Of a DNA stretch of 64,000 nt, positions 55,062 through 63,949 are shown one piece after another. A program made the translations under genes and the position numbers. Below the pieces are notes generated by a model. The model did no database searches. It was not told the origin of the DNA and saw only the letters and a list, made by a program, of their open reading frames with translations. How positions within the stretch are numbered: the stretch's first letter is position 1; each line of letters opens with the position of its first letter. Location of the stretch: contig NZ_FNKY01000001.1 in the NCBI RefSeq assembly GCF_900103165.1, positions 992,001 to 1,056,000 of the forward strand. Reading direction: 5' to 3'. This DNA is from Nitrosospira multiformis. GTDB taxonomy: Bacteria > Pseudomonadota > Gammaproteobacteria > Burkholderiales > Nitrosomonadaceae.

Positions 55062-55796
55062 CTAATTACGCAAGCAAGCCCGGCGAGCATCGGATGCGGC
55101 GTCAAAGCAGGCATGGCATGCCGGTCCGGTCAAATCTCCGCAACTTTCCCGGCATTGGGCATTTGCGATGGTGAGCTGACTTCCGCACAACGCGAAACGG
55201 TTGCCCGGTTTTGCCGGTGCGACAGGTCCGGAAGGGCCGCTGGGGTTGGGCCGCGCAGGACCTGACGGAGGCGTGCCGGCATTCCCTGGCTGGGTTGCCG
55301 CGATAGCGGATAAGGCTGCGGCATTTTGCGTGTAGATAAAACGCCAATCCGTATATTCTTCGGCGTTGGTGAAATCGACAAATTCACGCAGGAATCCATC
55401 CCGCTTGAAGGGCTTGGCGGTGGATAGGCTGTGTACCCCGGTAATGCGCCCTTGTTCCCTGACCAGTCCCCATTGAACCGTTCTGGTAATCGGATCACGG
55501 TAGATCCTGCGCAAATGGTGTCGCGTTTTGACGAAGCGCTTATCATCCAGCAGATCTTGCAGCGTGAGCGGATAGTGTTTGACCCCGCCTGGGGTATTTT
55601 CATAATAACTTCCTATGGCTTTGCGAAATTGTTCGCCGATGAACAGGAGTTCCCTTTCTTTTTCCCGCTGGGCTTCGGCATGCCAGACTTGACCGGTAGA
55701 GGCGAGGGCAATGCCGGAGATAATGATAAACATCAGTAGCCCGAGATAAGTGAAGCCTTGCTGGTGCCTGACGAATGTATGCCTACCAGTCGCCAT
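55062..55796 (-). CDS. Pseudopilin-like protein lacking Glu5, with Cys-rich C-terminal tail
   Basis: A 244-residue protein with a prepilin leader (MATGRHTFVRHQQG) and the membrane helix FTYLGLLMFIIISGIALAS. The fifth residue after cleavage is Gly, not the usual Glu, a feature known in tip pseudopilins such as GspK. A globular domain follows (AQREKERELLFIGEQFRKAI), then a Pro/Gly linker and six Cys in the last 45 residues (CGSQ, QCRESC, ACHAC, ACLRN), likely disulfide-bonded. ATG 55796 overlaps the preceding pseudopilin gene by 14 bases. Last gene of the secretion operon. Confidence 0.85.
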   Translation of the reverse strand: MATGRHTFVRHQQGFTYLGLLMFIIISGIALASTGQVWHAEAQREKERELLFIGEQFRKAIGSYYENTPGGVKHYPLTLQDLLDDKRFVKTRHHLRRIYRDPITRTVQWGLVREQGRITGVHSLSTAKPFKRDGFLREFVDFTNAEEYTDWRFIYTQNAAALSAIAATQPGNAGTPPSGPARPNPSGPSGPVAPAKPGNRFALCGSQLTIANAQCRESCGDLTGPACHACFDAASDARRACLRN

Positions 55797-56160
55797 AGCT
55801 TGATCCATCCATAGCGGCACCGGGGGCGCCGCTATGCAAATCGTACACACCGCCCGGGGTATCGTCCGACGGCGGAACAATAACCCAGGTTGTTGCGCTT
55901 TCCGTTACGGGATCCACCGGTATGCTGCGAATATATTTACGCTCCGCCAATTCTTCCAGCGTGTGGGGATAGCGTGCCTGATCACCATAAAACTTGTCCA
56001 CCGCTTCACGCATCACGGTAAGGTTCTGCTTCAGCGCGGCTTCTTTTGCCCGATCCACCCCGCTAAAATAGCGAGGTGCAGCCACTGTCAGCAGGAGCAT
56101 CAGGATGGCCAGCACCACCAGCAGTTCGATCAGCGTGAAACCTGGAAATGCGCGGCCCAT
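55783..56160 (-). CDS. Type II secretion-like major pseudopilin (GspG type)
   Basis: A 125-residue protein with a short leader (MGRAFPG), cleavage site G/FTLIELLVVLAILMLLLTV and the GspG-type globular domain (FYGDQARYPHTLEELAERKYI, IPVDPVTESATTWV, GGVYDLHSGAPG). Four bases after the preceding pseudopilin gene. Needs a prepilin peptidase, not found in this window. Confidence 0.9.
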   Translation of the reverse strand: MGRAFPGFTLIELLVVLAILMLLLTVAAPRYFSGVDRAKEAALKQNLTVMREAVDKFYGDQARYPHTLEELAERKYIRSIPVDPVTESATTWVIVPPSDDTPGGVYDLHSGAPGAAMDGSSYGDW

Positions 56161-56164
56161 GTCA

Positions 56165-56629
56165 TCACCATTCGTTGTAGGCGATACCGTTCAGTCCGAT
56201 TTCCCGGCTGAAGGAATAGACGTCGAACACGTTGTCCCCGGCTTGGGGAGAATCCTGACCACTTTCGTAGCTGCGCTTGCCCCATGTCTCCTGCGGACTG
56301 GCGCCCGTGTCAGGATTCATCGGATCGCGAGGCACGCGGCGTAAAAAGCGTACAAGCCGCTTCTTGGGATCGCGCGCATCCGGAATGCCTTGGGCAAGCA
56401 TATCCAGTGACGCCGGGTAGCCAGAAGTCTCCGCCGCTTTTTCCACACGGCCTTCGTCGGCAGCCTTCTTGTAAGCATCCAGTGCTGTCCGGATGTCGCG
56501 CAACGCGGCGCGCAATTCCGCTTCCTTCATGCGCTTGACGCTTAACTGGCCGAGTGGCAGCAACGCCATGGCAAGGATGCCCACGATAGTCACCGTCACC
56601 ACCAGTTCGATCAGGGTAAAGCCTTTCAT
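56165..56629 (-). CDS. GspG-like pseudopilin
   Basis: A 154-residue protein starting MKGFTLIELVVTVTIVGILA with only two residues before the cleavage Gly. The soluble domain (LRDIRTALDAYKKAADEGR, VPRDPMNPDTGASPQETWG, DVYSFSREIGLNG) resembles GspG with an insertion. Start overlaps the secretin stop (ATGA). Confidence 0.88.
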   Translation of the reverse strand: MKGFTLIELVVTVTIVGILAMALLPLGQLSVKRMKEAELRAALRDIRTALDAYKKAADEGRVEKAAETSGYPASLDMLAQGIPDARDPKKRLVRFLRRVPRDPMNPDTGASPQETWGKRSYESGQDSPQAGDNVFDVYSFSREIGLNGIAYNEW

Positions 56630-58584
56630 GGGATATTGGTTGGAGAACGAAATGGATCGGGAGGCTGAGGTTGTCCGCCGCCTGCAGGGCTGGAACTGTC
56701 CGCAGGCGGACTGACGGCCGGTGATGGAGCCGCCGGTGTTTGCGGCTGATCCTGAATGACCTCCTGCGGTAAAGGTTGTTCGATCGGAAGAGACGGGCGT
56801 TGCGACGAATTACGTCCGGTGCCGCTTCCTCCGGCACCTGGAACAACGATCTGCGGCCGGTCATTAATACTCAGTTCCGTGCCGGACCAGTATTCTGAAA
56901 GTTCTGATTCCGGACGCCGGATGTTATTGATAACACGTGGCGTTATCGCCAGCACGATTTCTGTTTTGTTCTTTTTATCTTCCTGGTTGGAGAACAATCG
57001 CCCCAGCACCGGGAGATCTCCCAGCCCGGGCACCCTGCTCGCATTCTTCCGTTCATCATCCGAAATCAGGCCTGCCAGCACCTGAGTTTCGCCATCCTTG
57101 AGGCGCAGCAGCGTATTGGCGTTCCGCGTGCCGATCTGAAATACTCGGGAGCCGTTGGTTAAAACTGTGGGGACTCCCAGCGAACTCACTTCCAACCCCA
57201 CCTTGATATGGACATGATTATCAAGGGCAATGCGAGGCTCCACCTCAAGCTTGAGACCCACGTCGATATACTGAACACTCTCGGAAGAGGTGCCGGTAGT
57301 GCCTGCCACATTAGTAGTTATCAGGGGAATCTTGTCCCCGACCTGTACCCTGGCTTTTTCGTTATTGCGCACGCGGACGCGCGGATTCGCAAGTATATTG
57401 ATATCGCTTATGACTTTCCTGAAAGTGGCTTGTGCATTCTGGTTGATGGTAAGAAATTCGAGCGGGGCCGATGCCATATTGGCCGTAATTGCACTCAAAG
57501 TAAGTCCTGCCGTACTGGTTAACGTCGTTGGCCATGCGATTCCCAGTTCCTGCAAGCGATTGCGGCTTATTTCCAGTACATCTATTTCAAGCATGACTTC
57601 TGGATCGGCCATGTCATTGGCGGCCACCAATTTTTCCGCAATGCGGATCACCTCTGGCGTATCGCGAATCACCAGCATGTTAAGACGCTCGTCTATATGA
57701 ACATCCTTGCTCTTGAGCATGGTTTTAAGTAGCGCTGACACATGTTTGGCACTGGCATTGGTGAGAAAGAAGCTACGGATCATCAGATCCTGGTAATCTT
57801 TGAGTTTCTGCAATGTATTGGGAAACACCAGTGCAGTGGTTTCGGATAAGGCTTTTTTCTGCAAGCCATTGGTCGCCAGTACCATTTCTATGGCATCCTC
57901 AATGCGGGCATTGGAAACAAATACCGTCGCCTTGGCATCCTGTTTGATGTCCTTGTCCAGAATAAAGTTAATCCCGGTGGTACGCGAAAGCGCCTCGAAT
58001 ACCATTTTGATATTGGCGTCCCGTAATTCCAGCGAAATGGGTTTGTCGAAAGGCGACTTGAGGCGAGGCGGTTCATTACGCACAAACTCGCGCTTGCGGC
58101 GAATCTCCCCCTGTAACTCAAGTGCCCCGCCATGGGAAGGGGTTTCGAGCAGCACCGTCCGCAACACGGCCTGCGCTGCATCCAGATTACCTTCATTCAA
58201 CAGGTTGCGTGCGGACTCCACCCGATCGGCATGTTTACGCTCGCTTGTTATCGCATGCTGGCCTGTCAAAGCACGTGCATTAGCCGGGTCTGCGAACAGC
58301 ACGCGTGCAAAAAATGCCTCTGCCTCGGCAGTCCGTCCATCGCGCAACGCCCGGTCAGCTTCCTGCAGCAATTCATAGACGGCCCGCTCATGCGTGACAT
58401 GCACATCCCTGCGCGTGGGCATATCCTCCGGTTTTGCACGCCGCGCTGCATCCGCATTGGCTATGCGCTCCTCTGGGGTGTCGCCCGGCACGCCCTCCTT
58501 CGGCCACGGCGAAAAGGCGCAAGAGGAAATCATCAGCATCAGCACGCAGACCGCCAGACTGCGCGCCCCGAAGGTAGAGTTCAT
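56626..58584 (-). CDS. Outer-membrane secretin (GspD/PilQ type)
   Basis: A 652-residue lipoprotein: lipobox ISSC near residue 22, TPR-like segment (about 60-160), N0 domain from about 180 (PISLELRDANIKMVFEALSRT), N1 domain (about 250-340), and the secretin pore (VRVRNNEKARVQVGDKIPL, VGLKLEVEPRI, GETQVLAGLIS, GLGDLPVLGRLFS, TEIVLAITPRVI). A Pro/Gln-rich tail follows. GGGAG precedes ATG 58584, which shares one base with the stop of the upstream gene. It forms the outer-membrane channel. Confidence 0.93.
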   Translation of the reverse strand: MNSTFGARSLAVCVLMLMISSCAFSPWPKEGVPGDTPEERIANADAARRAKPEDMPTRRDVHVTHERAVYELLQEADRALRDGRTAEAEAFFARVLFADPANARALTGQHAITSERKHADRVESARNLLNEGNLDAAQAVLRTVLLETPSHGGALELQGEIRRKREFVRNEPPRLKSPFDKPISLELRDANIKMVFEALSRTTGINFILDKDIKQDAKATVFVSNARIEDAIEMVLATNGLQKKALSETTALVFPNTLQKLKDYQDLMIRSFFLTNASAKHVSALLKTMLKSKDVHIDERLNMLVIRDTPEVIRIAEKLVAANDMADPEVMLEIDVLEISRNRLQELGIAWPTTLTSTAGLTLSAITANMASAPLEFLTINQNAQATFRKVISDINILANPRVRVRNNEKARVQVGDKIPLITTNVAGTTGTSSESVQYIDVGLKLEVEPRIALDNHVHIKVGLEVSSLGVPTVLTNGSRVFQIGTRNANTLLRLKDGETQVLAGLISDDERKNASRVPGLGDLPVLGRLFSNQEDKKNKTEIVLAITPRVINNIRRPESELSEYWSGTELSINDRPQIVVPGAGGSGTGRNSSQRPSLPIEQPLPQEVIQDQPQTPAAPSPAVSPPADSSSPAGGGQPQPPDPFRSPTNIP

Positions 58585-59177
58585 CAAAAAGCTCCCTGGT
58601 TACCATCTTCGGCGGGTAAGGCGGGCTTAGCGGTTTTTAGGAGCGTCCGTGGCTGCCCCAGGGGCAAGTAGGTGAGATTCAAGGTAGTTGCATCTTCTGT
58701 GTCAAGGCGCCACATGCTGTCGATATTCTGGCCAGCTACAACCGAATATACTTTATTGTTTTCGGAGAGAAAAAATGTCGTCCCCTGCGGACTATCCTCG
58801 AGTTTTCCAAGATAGGAAAATGGTGCCTCCGGTGCCACCGGCTTGGGGGGCGGCGCAGGCGCTTCAAGGGGTTTGGAAGCCACATACCAGTCGTGCGGCT
58901 TGAATAAATCCGCGGATCGGCTGTCTTGTTCCTGTACAAGGCGTGTACGTCCACTCAGCACGCTCCAGTTCAATGCAGCGGAAAGTTCCTGAGATGCCGC
59001 TCCGCTTGCGGTGGCATCCGAGGTGGCGGTCCTGGAGCGATCAGGCGTTCGCTGGGTTGAATGCGCAAGCTGAATCACGCCTTCTTCATCTTGATCATCG
59101 ACCTGAATGGCGAGCCAACCTGTGAGGGCTAAGGCTGCCGCCATTGCCATCCGGCGTTTGATTAATGCTGATGTCAT
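58584..59177 (-). CDS. PilP/GspC-like inner-membrane protein (secretion operon)
   Basis: A 197-residue protein with one N-terminal membrane helix (about 10-24), a variable linker, and a small C-terminal domain FSYLGKLEDSPQGTTFFLS, NKVYSVVAGQNIDSMWRLDTEDATT, LNLTYLPLG. This is a homology-region/PilP-like beta fold that would contact the secretin. Assignment rests on position between PilO-like and secretin genes and on the fold pattern; direct homology is weak. Starts in an ATGA overlap with its neighbour. Confidence 0.65.
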   Translation of the reverse strand: MTSALIKRRMAMAAALALTGWLAIQVDDQDEEGVIQLAHSTQRTPDRSRTATSDATASGAASQELSAALNWSVLSGRTRLVQEQDSRSADLFKPHDWYVASKPLEAPAPPPKPVAPEAPFSYLGKLEDSPQGTTFFLSENNKVYSVVAGQNIDSMWRLDTEDATTLNLTYLPLGQPRTLLKTAKPALPAEDGNQGAF

Positions 59178-59722
59178 GTGCGTTTTCTCACAAAGAATAC
59201 AAAACGCAAAATGACCGCGGCCTGCCCGTCCGCCACCTTTCCTCGTTCCAATGCAATGTCAGCGAGCGCTGTTGAGGGAAGTTTCTCCAGTACATCCAGA
59301 ATAAGGCCATGAATCTGTGAATAAGTCCCCGTTACCGGCAGCGTGACCTCGAAGCGTCGCAAGGCTCCTCCCGCTTTCTCCACCAGCGCGTATTCCCCCT
59401 TATTCAGCTCCAGTCCTTTATCCCTGGTCAATATAAACAGCGCGTCCAATTCGTCGGAAAGCTCATCCACTGTGGGAAACCTCGCCTGAAATACCGCGAG
59501 CTCCTGCGCCAGAATCTGGTCCGGCGGCAAAACCGGGACCACTGGAAGGGGATTCAAAGGGCGCGCAGCCAATTCCGTGCGCAAGCTGTCGATCTCGTCG
59601 CGCAGAGGAAGTATTCCGATGAACAGGACAGCCAACGTAACCGCAAGGAGCGTGATCCCGGTCAGTCCAGCCGGACCGAGCCGGCGCGTCAGATGCCTTA
59701 TCTTCCAGGTCATCGCGTCCAT
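59174..59722 (-). CDS. PilO-like inner-membrane protein
   Basis: A 182-residue protein: one membrane helix (about 17-38), then a coiled coil (LPLRDEIDSLRTELAA) and a ferredoxin-like domain (LEVTLPVTGTYSQIHGLILDVL, LRFVFFVRKR). This is the pattern of PilO/GspM, which holds the assembly platform. It follows the PilN-like gene and overlaps the PilP-like gene. Confidence 0.75.
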   Translation of the reverse strand: MDAMTWKIRHLTRRLGPAGLTGITLLAVTLAVLFIGILPLRDEIDSLRTELAARPLNPLPVVPVLPPDQILAQELAVFQARFPTVDELSDELDALFILTRDKGLELNKGEYALVEKAGGALRRFEVTLPVTGTYSQIHGLILDVLEKLPSTALADIALERGKVADGQAAVILRFVFFVRKRT

Positions 59723-59723
59723 A

Positions 59724-60245
59724 TCAGCCAGCCCACCGCGCGCTCAGCGCAAAACGAACAGGTCTCTGCTGATCCGAAGCGACCACCTCGTGTTCCTCCA
59801 GAACCACGTCAGTCATGTGCCCGGTAGCTGCCAGTTTGCGCGTATACTCCAGCGCATCGGCCAGTCGCCGCGCCTCGCCCGCGATACGCAAACGTCCTTT
59901 GGCGGCATCAGGGCGTATGGCCAGCAGTGCGATCTCGGGTTGAGTGGTTTCTTCCAGTATCGAGAACAGTGTTGGCCACGGCCGGCCCAGCTCGCTCAGC
60001 ACGGCGTTGGCCTGACGGACCTGCTCTTGCAGCGCTTTCTGAATCTCAGGGGAAGGTGGCACATTCGAGGTGCGAGCCGCGTGAGGATCATTTCGAACTC
60101 GCGATTGCAGATTTGTACGTTCGCTTTCCAGGCGGAGGTACCCCAAACCGGCAGTGGAAAAAAGTAGCAGGGCTGACAGCAAAAGTCCCCACGCCCAGAA
60201 TGGAACGGCATGTTGGGCCTTGGCGTGATCAAGATGGATTTTCAT
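59724..60245 (-). CDS. PilN-like inner-membrane protein
   Basis: A 173-residue protein with start MKIHLDHAK, one membrane helix (about 17-35), a coiled coil and a small alpha/beta domain (LAIRPDAAKGRLRIAGEARR). It fits PilN or the C-terminal half of GspL. PilN binds PilM through a conserved N-terminal INLLP motif in pili; here I see IHLD instead, so that link is inferred from position. It starts 14 bases after the PilM-like gene. Confidence 0.7.
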   Translation of the reverse strand: MKIHLDHAKAQHAVPFWAWGLLLSALLLFSTAGLGYLRLESERTNLQSRVRNDPHAARTSNVPPSPEIQKALQEQVRQANAVLSELGRPWPTLFSILEETTQPEIALLAIRPDAAKGRLRIAGEARRLADALEYTRKLAATGHMTDVVLEEHEVVASDQQRPVRFALSARWAG

Positions 60246-60258
60246 GTAGGCTGTTCCA

Positions 60259-61128
60259 TCAGGACAACACCAGCATGGCGCCAGCAAAGACCCGGTCCTG
60301 GATTGGCGTCAATCCTGAAGGCCATGCCGGCTTAGCCATTTGGACTTCCCAGTCATTCCCCGCGGATACGAGATCGCCAGATTCTCCATCGACCAGCTCC
60401 GGTGCGCACAGCCGCAGCGAATGGTGGTCGTGTAGTCCGGCGGTAATCGTCAAGCGATCCAGTATGCTGGGCAGGCTGCTGCCCCAGTCATTTATTGCAT
60501 AAACCTGTTGTACTCCGCACCAGCCTGCCTGCTTCCACGCCAGCAGACTGAGCCGTTCGGGCTCCGCCAGTACAAATATTCCATTGGGTGTCCGCAGGGT
60601 GCGATGCAGATGGTTGAACGCCGCCATCAGGTAAGGCTGAATCGAAATCAGCCGTGCGCCCGATGCAGCCACTGCATCGCGCAGGGTGACGACGAGTTCG
60701 CGATCCACGGCGCTTGCCAGAGCGGGATGGCCGGGTGCGGCATCACTCAACCTGACATCCCAGCCGGCGACAACATCGCCGTGCGCCCGCTCAAAGGCAT
60801 GACGCGTGAGTACATCCAGTTCTTCGCGGTTGCGTGCGCTATCCGGATTGGGAACAATCGCATACCGCAGCAAGCGATTGGAAAGCATTGCCGTGACCCG
60901 CATCCCCCCTGCCTGCACTGAGCGCAAAATCTCCGGTAGGATGGATAGCGCGCCGCGCCAGGACGTGGCTTTGTCCACGGCGCACGAAATCGTATCCTTG
61001 GCGGTGACATGCGGATGTAAGCCACCGGTTGCGTGCAGCCATACCACGCGATCCGGATAGATCGCCAGAACAAGCCGGTCACGCCACAAACGTGACACGA
61101 TTGATCTCCTCGAGAGTGGTTTTGCCAT
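60259..61128 (-). CDS. PilM-like actin-fold protein
   Basis: A 289-residue cytoplasmic protein, no membrane helix. It is poorly conserved but has LVLAIYPDRVVWL near the N terminus, an RYAIVP strand and MAAFNHLHRTLR, compatible with the ASKHA fold of PilM or the cytoplasmic part of GspL. It overlaps the gspE end by 50 bases (ATG 61128; an upstream frame is less likely). The role, linking the ATPase to PilN-like protein, is inferred from gene order. Confidence 0.65.
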   Translation of the reverse strand: MAKPLSRRSIVSRLWRDRLVLAIYPDRVVWLHATGGLHPHVTAKDTISCAVDKATSWRGALSILPEILRSVQAGGMRVTAMLSNRLLRYAIVPNPDSARNREELDVLTRHAFERAHGDVVAGWDVRLSDAAPGHPALASAVDRELVVTLRDAVAASGARLISIQPYLMAAFNHLHRTLRTPNGIFVLAEPERLSLLAWKQAGWCGVQQVYAINDWGSSLPSILDRLTITAGLHDHHSLRLCAPELVDGESGDLVSAGNDWEVQMAKPAWPSGLTPIQDRVFAGAMLVLS

Positions 61129-62770
61129 CTGCCACGGTTGCCAACGCCGCCTCACGCAAGTTTTTCATGCCGCGCGTACGGCCCGCTTCTTTAAGTTTTC
61201 TTAACGGCTCACGGGCGATTATCATTTCCCTGAGTTCATCATCCAATGCCAGCAATTCCGCCACCGCTTTCCGGCCTCGATACCCGCTGCCACGGCACTG
61301 TCCGCATCCGCGGCCCCGGCGGAAACGGAAGTCTTTCGTGGCCTCCGGCAGCAAGCGGGACGCCGCCAGCAGCTGCGCAGAAGGCGTATAGTCTTCAACG
61401 CAGTGCGGGCAGACCAGACGTACCAGGCGCTGGGCCATTACGCCGTTCAGCGCCGCCACCAGGCTGTAGGGCTCCACATTCATGTGCAGGAAGCGGCTGA
61501 TCACGTCAAATACATTGTTGGCGTGTAGCGTGGTGAAAACCAGGTGTCCAGTCAATGCCGACTGCACCGCGATCTGGGCGGTTTCGGCATCACGAATTTC
61601 ACCCACCATGATTTTGTCCGGGTCATGCCGGAGGATGGAGCGCAAACCTCGCGCAAAGGTCAGTCCCTTCTTTTCATTGACGGGGATTTGCAGCACGCCA
61701 GGCAACTGGTATTCGACCGGATCCTCGATGGTGATGATCTTGTCATGGCCGTGATTCACTTCGCTGATCGCCGCATACAGAGAAGTGGTTTTGCCGGAAC
61801 CGGTGGGACCTGTGACCAGCACCATACCGTAGGGCTCGCTTACGAGTTGGCGAAAGCCTTCAATGATGTAGTCGTCAAAACCCAGTTGTGCCAGGGACAG
61901 GCCGGTGGCCTGATCCGACAGAGATTTGCGGTCGAGCACCCGCAGTACCGCATCTTCTCCATAGATACTGGGCATGATGGAAACCCGAAAATCCACGTCC
62001 CGCCCCTGCATCATCACCTTGAAGCGGCCATCCTGCGGTACCCGGCGCTCGGCGATATCCAGTTCTGACAAGACTTTCACACGAGATACCGCCTGTTCGG
62101 CCATCTCCGCCCCCTGCATGGCGCCAACCTGTGCGAGAACGCCATCAATACGATATTTGATGACCAGCCCCGAGGCTACGCTCTCCATGTGGATATCACT
62201 CGCTCCACTTTTAAGTGCGTCATACAACGTAGAGTTGACCAGCCGGATGATCGGACTGGCATCCGCATTAATATTTTTCAGCGAGAGATGCTCTATATCG
62301 CCGGCGTGAGTTTTCCCGGTTTCCGCTGAAGTCAGCATGGCCCCGTCCATCGCGTGCAGACTCTCTTCGTGGCGCGCCAGATAGGCCAGAATATCGGCGC
62401 GATGGGCCAGGTAGAGATCAAAGGGTTCGTGTACGCATTCCATCGCCCAGTCGAAAAATTCAATATGAAATGGATCGGCTACAACCAGGCGTAGCCGTTT
62501 CCCTGGAGCGCGCAACGGGAGGCACTCATGCCGGGTTGCAAGTGTAAAACTCATGATGTCGAAAGCCGGGCTTAACGCATGCAGGGCTGCCATATCCATC
62601 GCTTGCAAGCGTGCCGCGCGTGCCAACTCGGCGACAAAATGGGAGGTATCCAGTTCCGAATTGGTTTCCAGCACATCCACCACGGAACGTCCGCTGCGTT
62701 GTGCCAGCAAGCGGGCCTCGGCAATGCCCTGAGGCGAGAAAAGCGTCATCGCGGCTGACGGCGTGCTCAT
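61079..62770 (-). CDS. gspE: Secretion/pilus assembly ATPase GspE
   Basis: A 563-residue type II/IV secretion ATPase: N-terminal MshEN-like domain (about 1-150), then ATPase with Walker A GPTGSGKTTSLY, the Asp box (ITIEDPVEYQL), Walker B (IMVGEIRDAETAQIA) and His box. The four-Cys zinc motif (CPHC ... GCGQC) and the RKAVAELL stretch follow. It powers assembly of the pseudopilus. Starts in ATGA overlap with the gspF end. Confidence 0.94.
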   Translation of the reverse strand: MSTPSAAMTLFSPQGIAEARLLAQRSGRSVVDVLETNSELDTSHFVAELARAARLQAMDMAALHALSPAFDIMSFTLATRHECLPLRAPGKRLRLVVADPFHIEFFDWAMECVHEPFDLYLAHRADILAYLARHEESLHAMDGAMLTSAETGKTHAGDIEHLSLKNINADASPIIRLVNSTLYDALKSGASDIHMESVASGLVIKYRIDGVLAQVGAMQGAEMAEQAVSRVKVLSELDIAERRVPQDGRFKVMMQGRDVDFRVSIMPSIYGEDAVLRVLDRKSLSDQATGLSLAQLGFDDYIIEGFRQLVSEPYGMVLVTGPTGSGKTTSLYAAISEVNHGHDKIITIEDPVEYQLPGVLQIPVNEKKGLTFARGLRSILRHDPDKIMVGEIRDAETAQIAVQSALTGHLVFTTLHANNVFDVISRFLHMNVEPYSLVAALNGVMAQRLVRLVCPHCVEDYTPSAQLLAASRLLPEATKDFRFRRGRGCGQCRGSGYRGRKAVAELLALDDELREMIIAREPLRKLKEAGRTRGMKNLREAALATVADGKTTLEEINRVTFVA

Positions 62771-63948
62771 TGCAGGCTACCCGCCAATTCAAAAATAGGC
62801 ATGTACAGCATGAGTACCACGACACCTATCACAAGCCCGATAAAAATCATCAGCAGCGGCTCGAACAGGCGTGTAAACCATTCCAGCCAGCGCGCGATTT
62901 CTTCATCATGCAGCGTGGCGATATGCTCCAGCATGGGACCCATTTCGCCGCTTTTTTCTCCGACCCGGAGCATGCGCAACGATACGGGTGTGACCAGCCC
63001 GGCAGCTTCCATCGCCTCGGAAATGGCGCGGCCTTCACGGATCAGCGCGCTGGCGCGGGTGAGGCTGACGTGAAAGGAAACGGCCAGCAGTCCGCGCGCC
63101 ATTTCCAGTGCCTGCGACACCGTGATGCCGCTTACCAGCAGCATGCTCAAGGTGCGGTAGAAGCGAGCCAGCTGAAAAATTCGCATCTGTTCACCAATCA
63201 TGGGAAGGCGCCATAGCAGTCCCACCAGATAGCCGCGTACTTCCCGTATCGACAGTGCGTAACCCATGGCCGTAATAGCAATAAGCGCGGATATCAGGAT
63301 GGTGTTCCCATACTGATCGATCAATCCCGCCCAGGCCAGCACCATGCGCAACATCCAGGATTGTGAAGTTCCGGCGTCCGCATAGATCTGGGAGAATCGC
63401 GGCACCACGTAGCCAAGGAGAAACAGGATTACCAGGCTGCCGACCGTTATCAGGAGAAATGGGTAAATCGAGGCAGCCACCAGTTTCTTCTTGAGTATTT
63501 CGACCTGCTGCTCGTAGCCGATATAGCGCATGAGCGCCTCCGGCAGGTCACCGGTTCTTTCGCTGGCTCGTATCATGGCCGAATAGAGGAGCGGAAACTG
63601 CTTGGGATGGCCCGCCAGCGCGGCAGAGAATGTCTGCCCTGCGTATAGGGCATCGAGTATGCCTTGCAAGGTGGCGCGTACTTCAGGACGATGCTCCTTT
63701 TCGGCAATGCCCTCCAGTGATTCGATCAGGCCGAGCCCGGCTTTCATCAACGCATACAGTTCCCGGCTGAACAAAAGCAATGGAAATCGCCCATGCCTTC
63801 CCATGCGCAGCTTATCGGGCCGTGCTTCCGTCGAGATGACTTCGTATCCCTGACTTTGCGCTTGCCGGGCGGCATCCTCTTCATGCGGAGCATCAAGGTC
63901 CAGCGATATCAATTGACCGGCGGAAAGGGCGCGAACGGTATATCGCAT
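62767..63948 (-). CDS. gspF: Inner-membrane platform protein GspF
   Basis: A 393-residue protein with two homologous GspF/PilC domains, each a cytoplasmic four-helix bundle (FSRELYALMKAGLGLIESLE; FYRTLSMLLVSGITVSQALE) and membrane helices at about 165-190, 220-240 and 370-395. Start chosen at 63948 (MRYTVRALSAGQL); a longer frame from 63981 would overlap the end of an upstream gene. It anchors the ATPase at the inner membrane. Confidence 0.93.
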   Translation of the reverse strand: MRYTVRALSAGQLISLDLDAPHEEDAARQAQSQGYEVISTEARPDKLRMGRHGRFPLLLFSRELYALMKAGLGLIESLEGIAEKEHRPEVRATLQGILDALYAGQTFSAALAGHPKQFPLLYSAMIRASERTGDLPEALMRYIGYEQQVEILKKKLVAASIYPFLLITVGSLVILFLLGYVVPRFSQIYADAGTSQSWMLRMVLAWAGLIDQYGNTILISALIAITAMGYALSIREVRGYLVGLLWRLPMIGEQMRIFQLARFYRTLSMLLVSGITVSQALEMARGLLAVSFHVSLTRASALIREGRAISEAMEAAGLVTPVSLRMLRVGEKSGEMGPMLEHIATLHDEEIARWLEWFTRLFEPLLMIFIGLVIGVVVLMLYMPIFELAGSLQ

Positions 63949-63949
63949 T

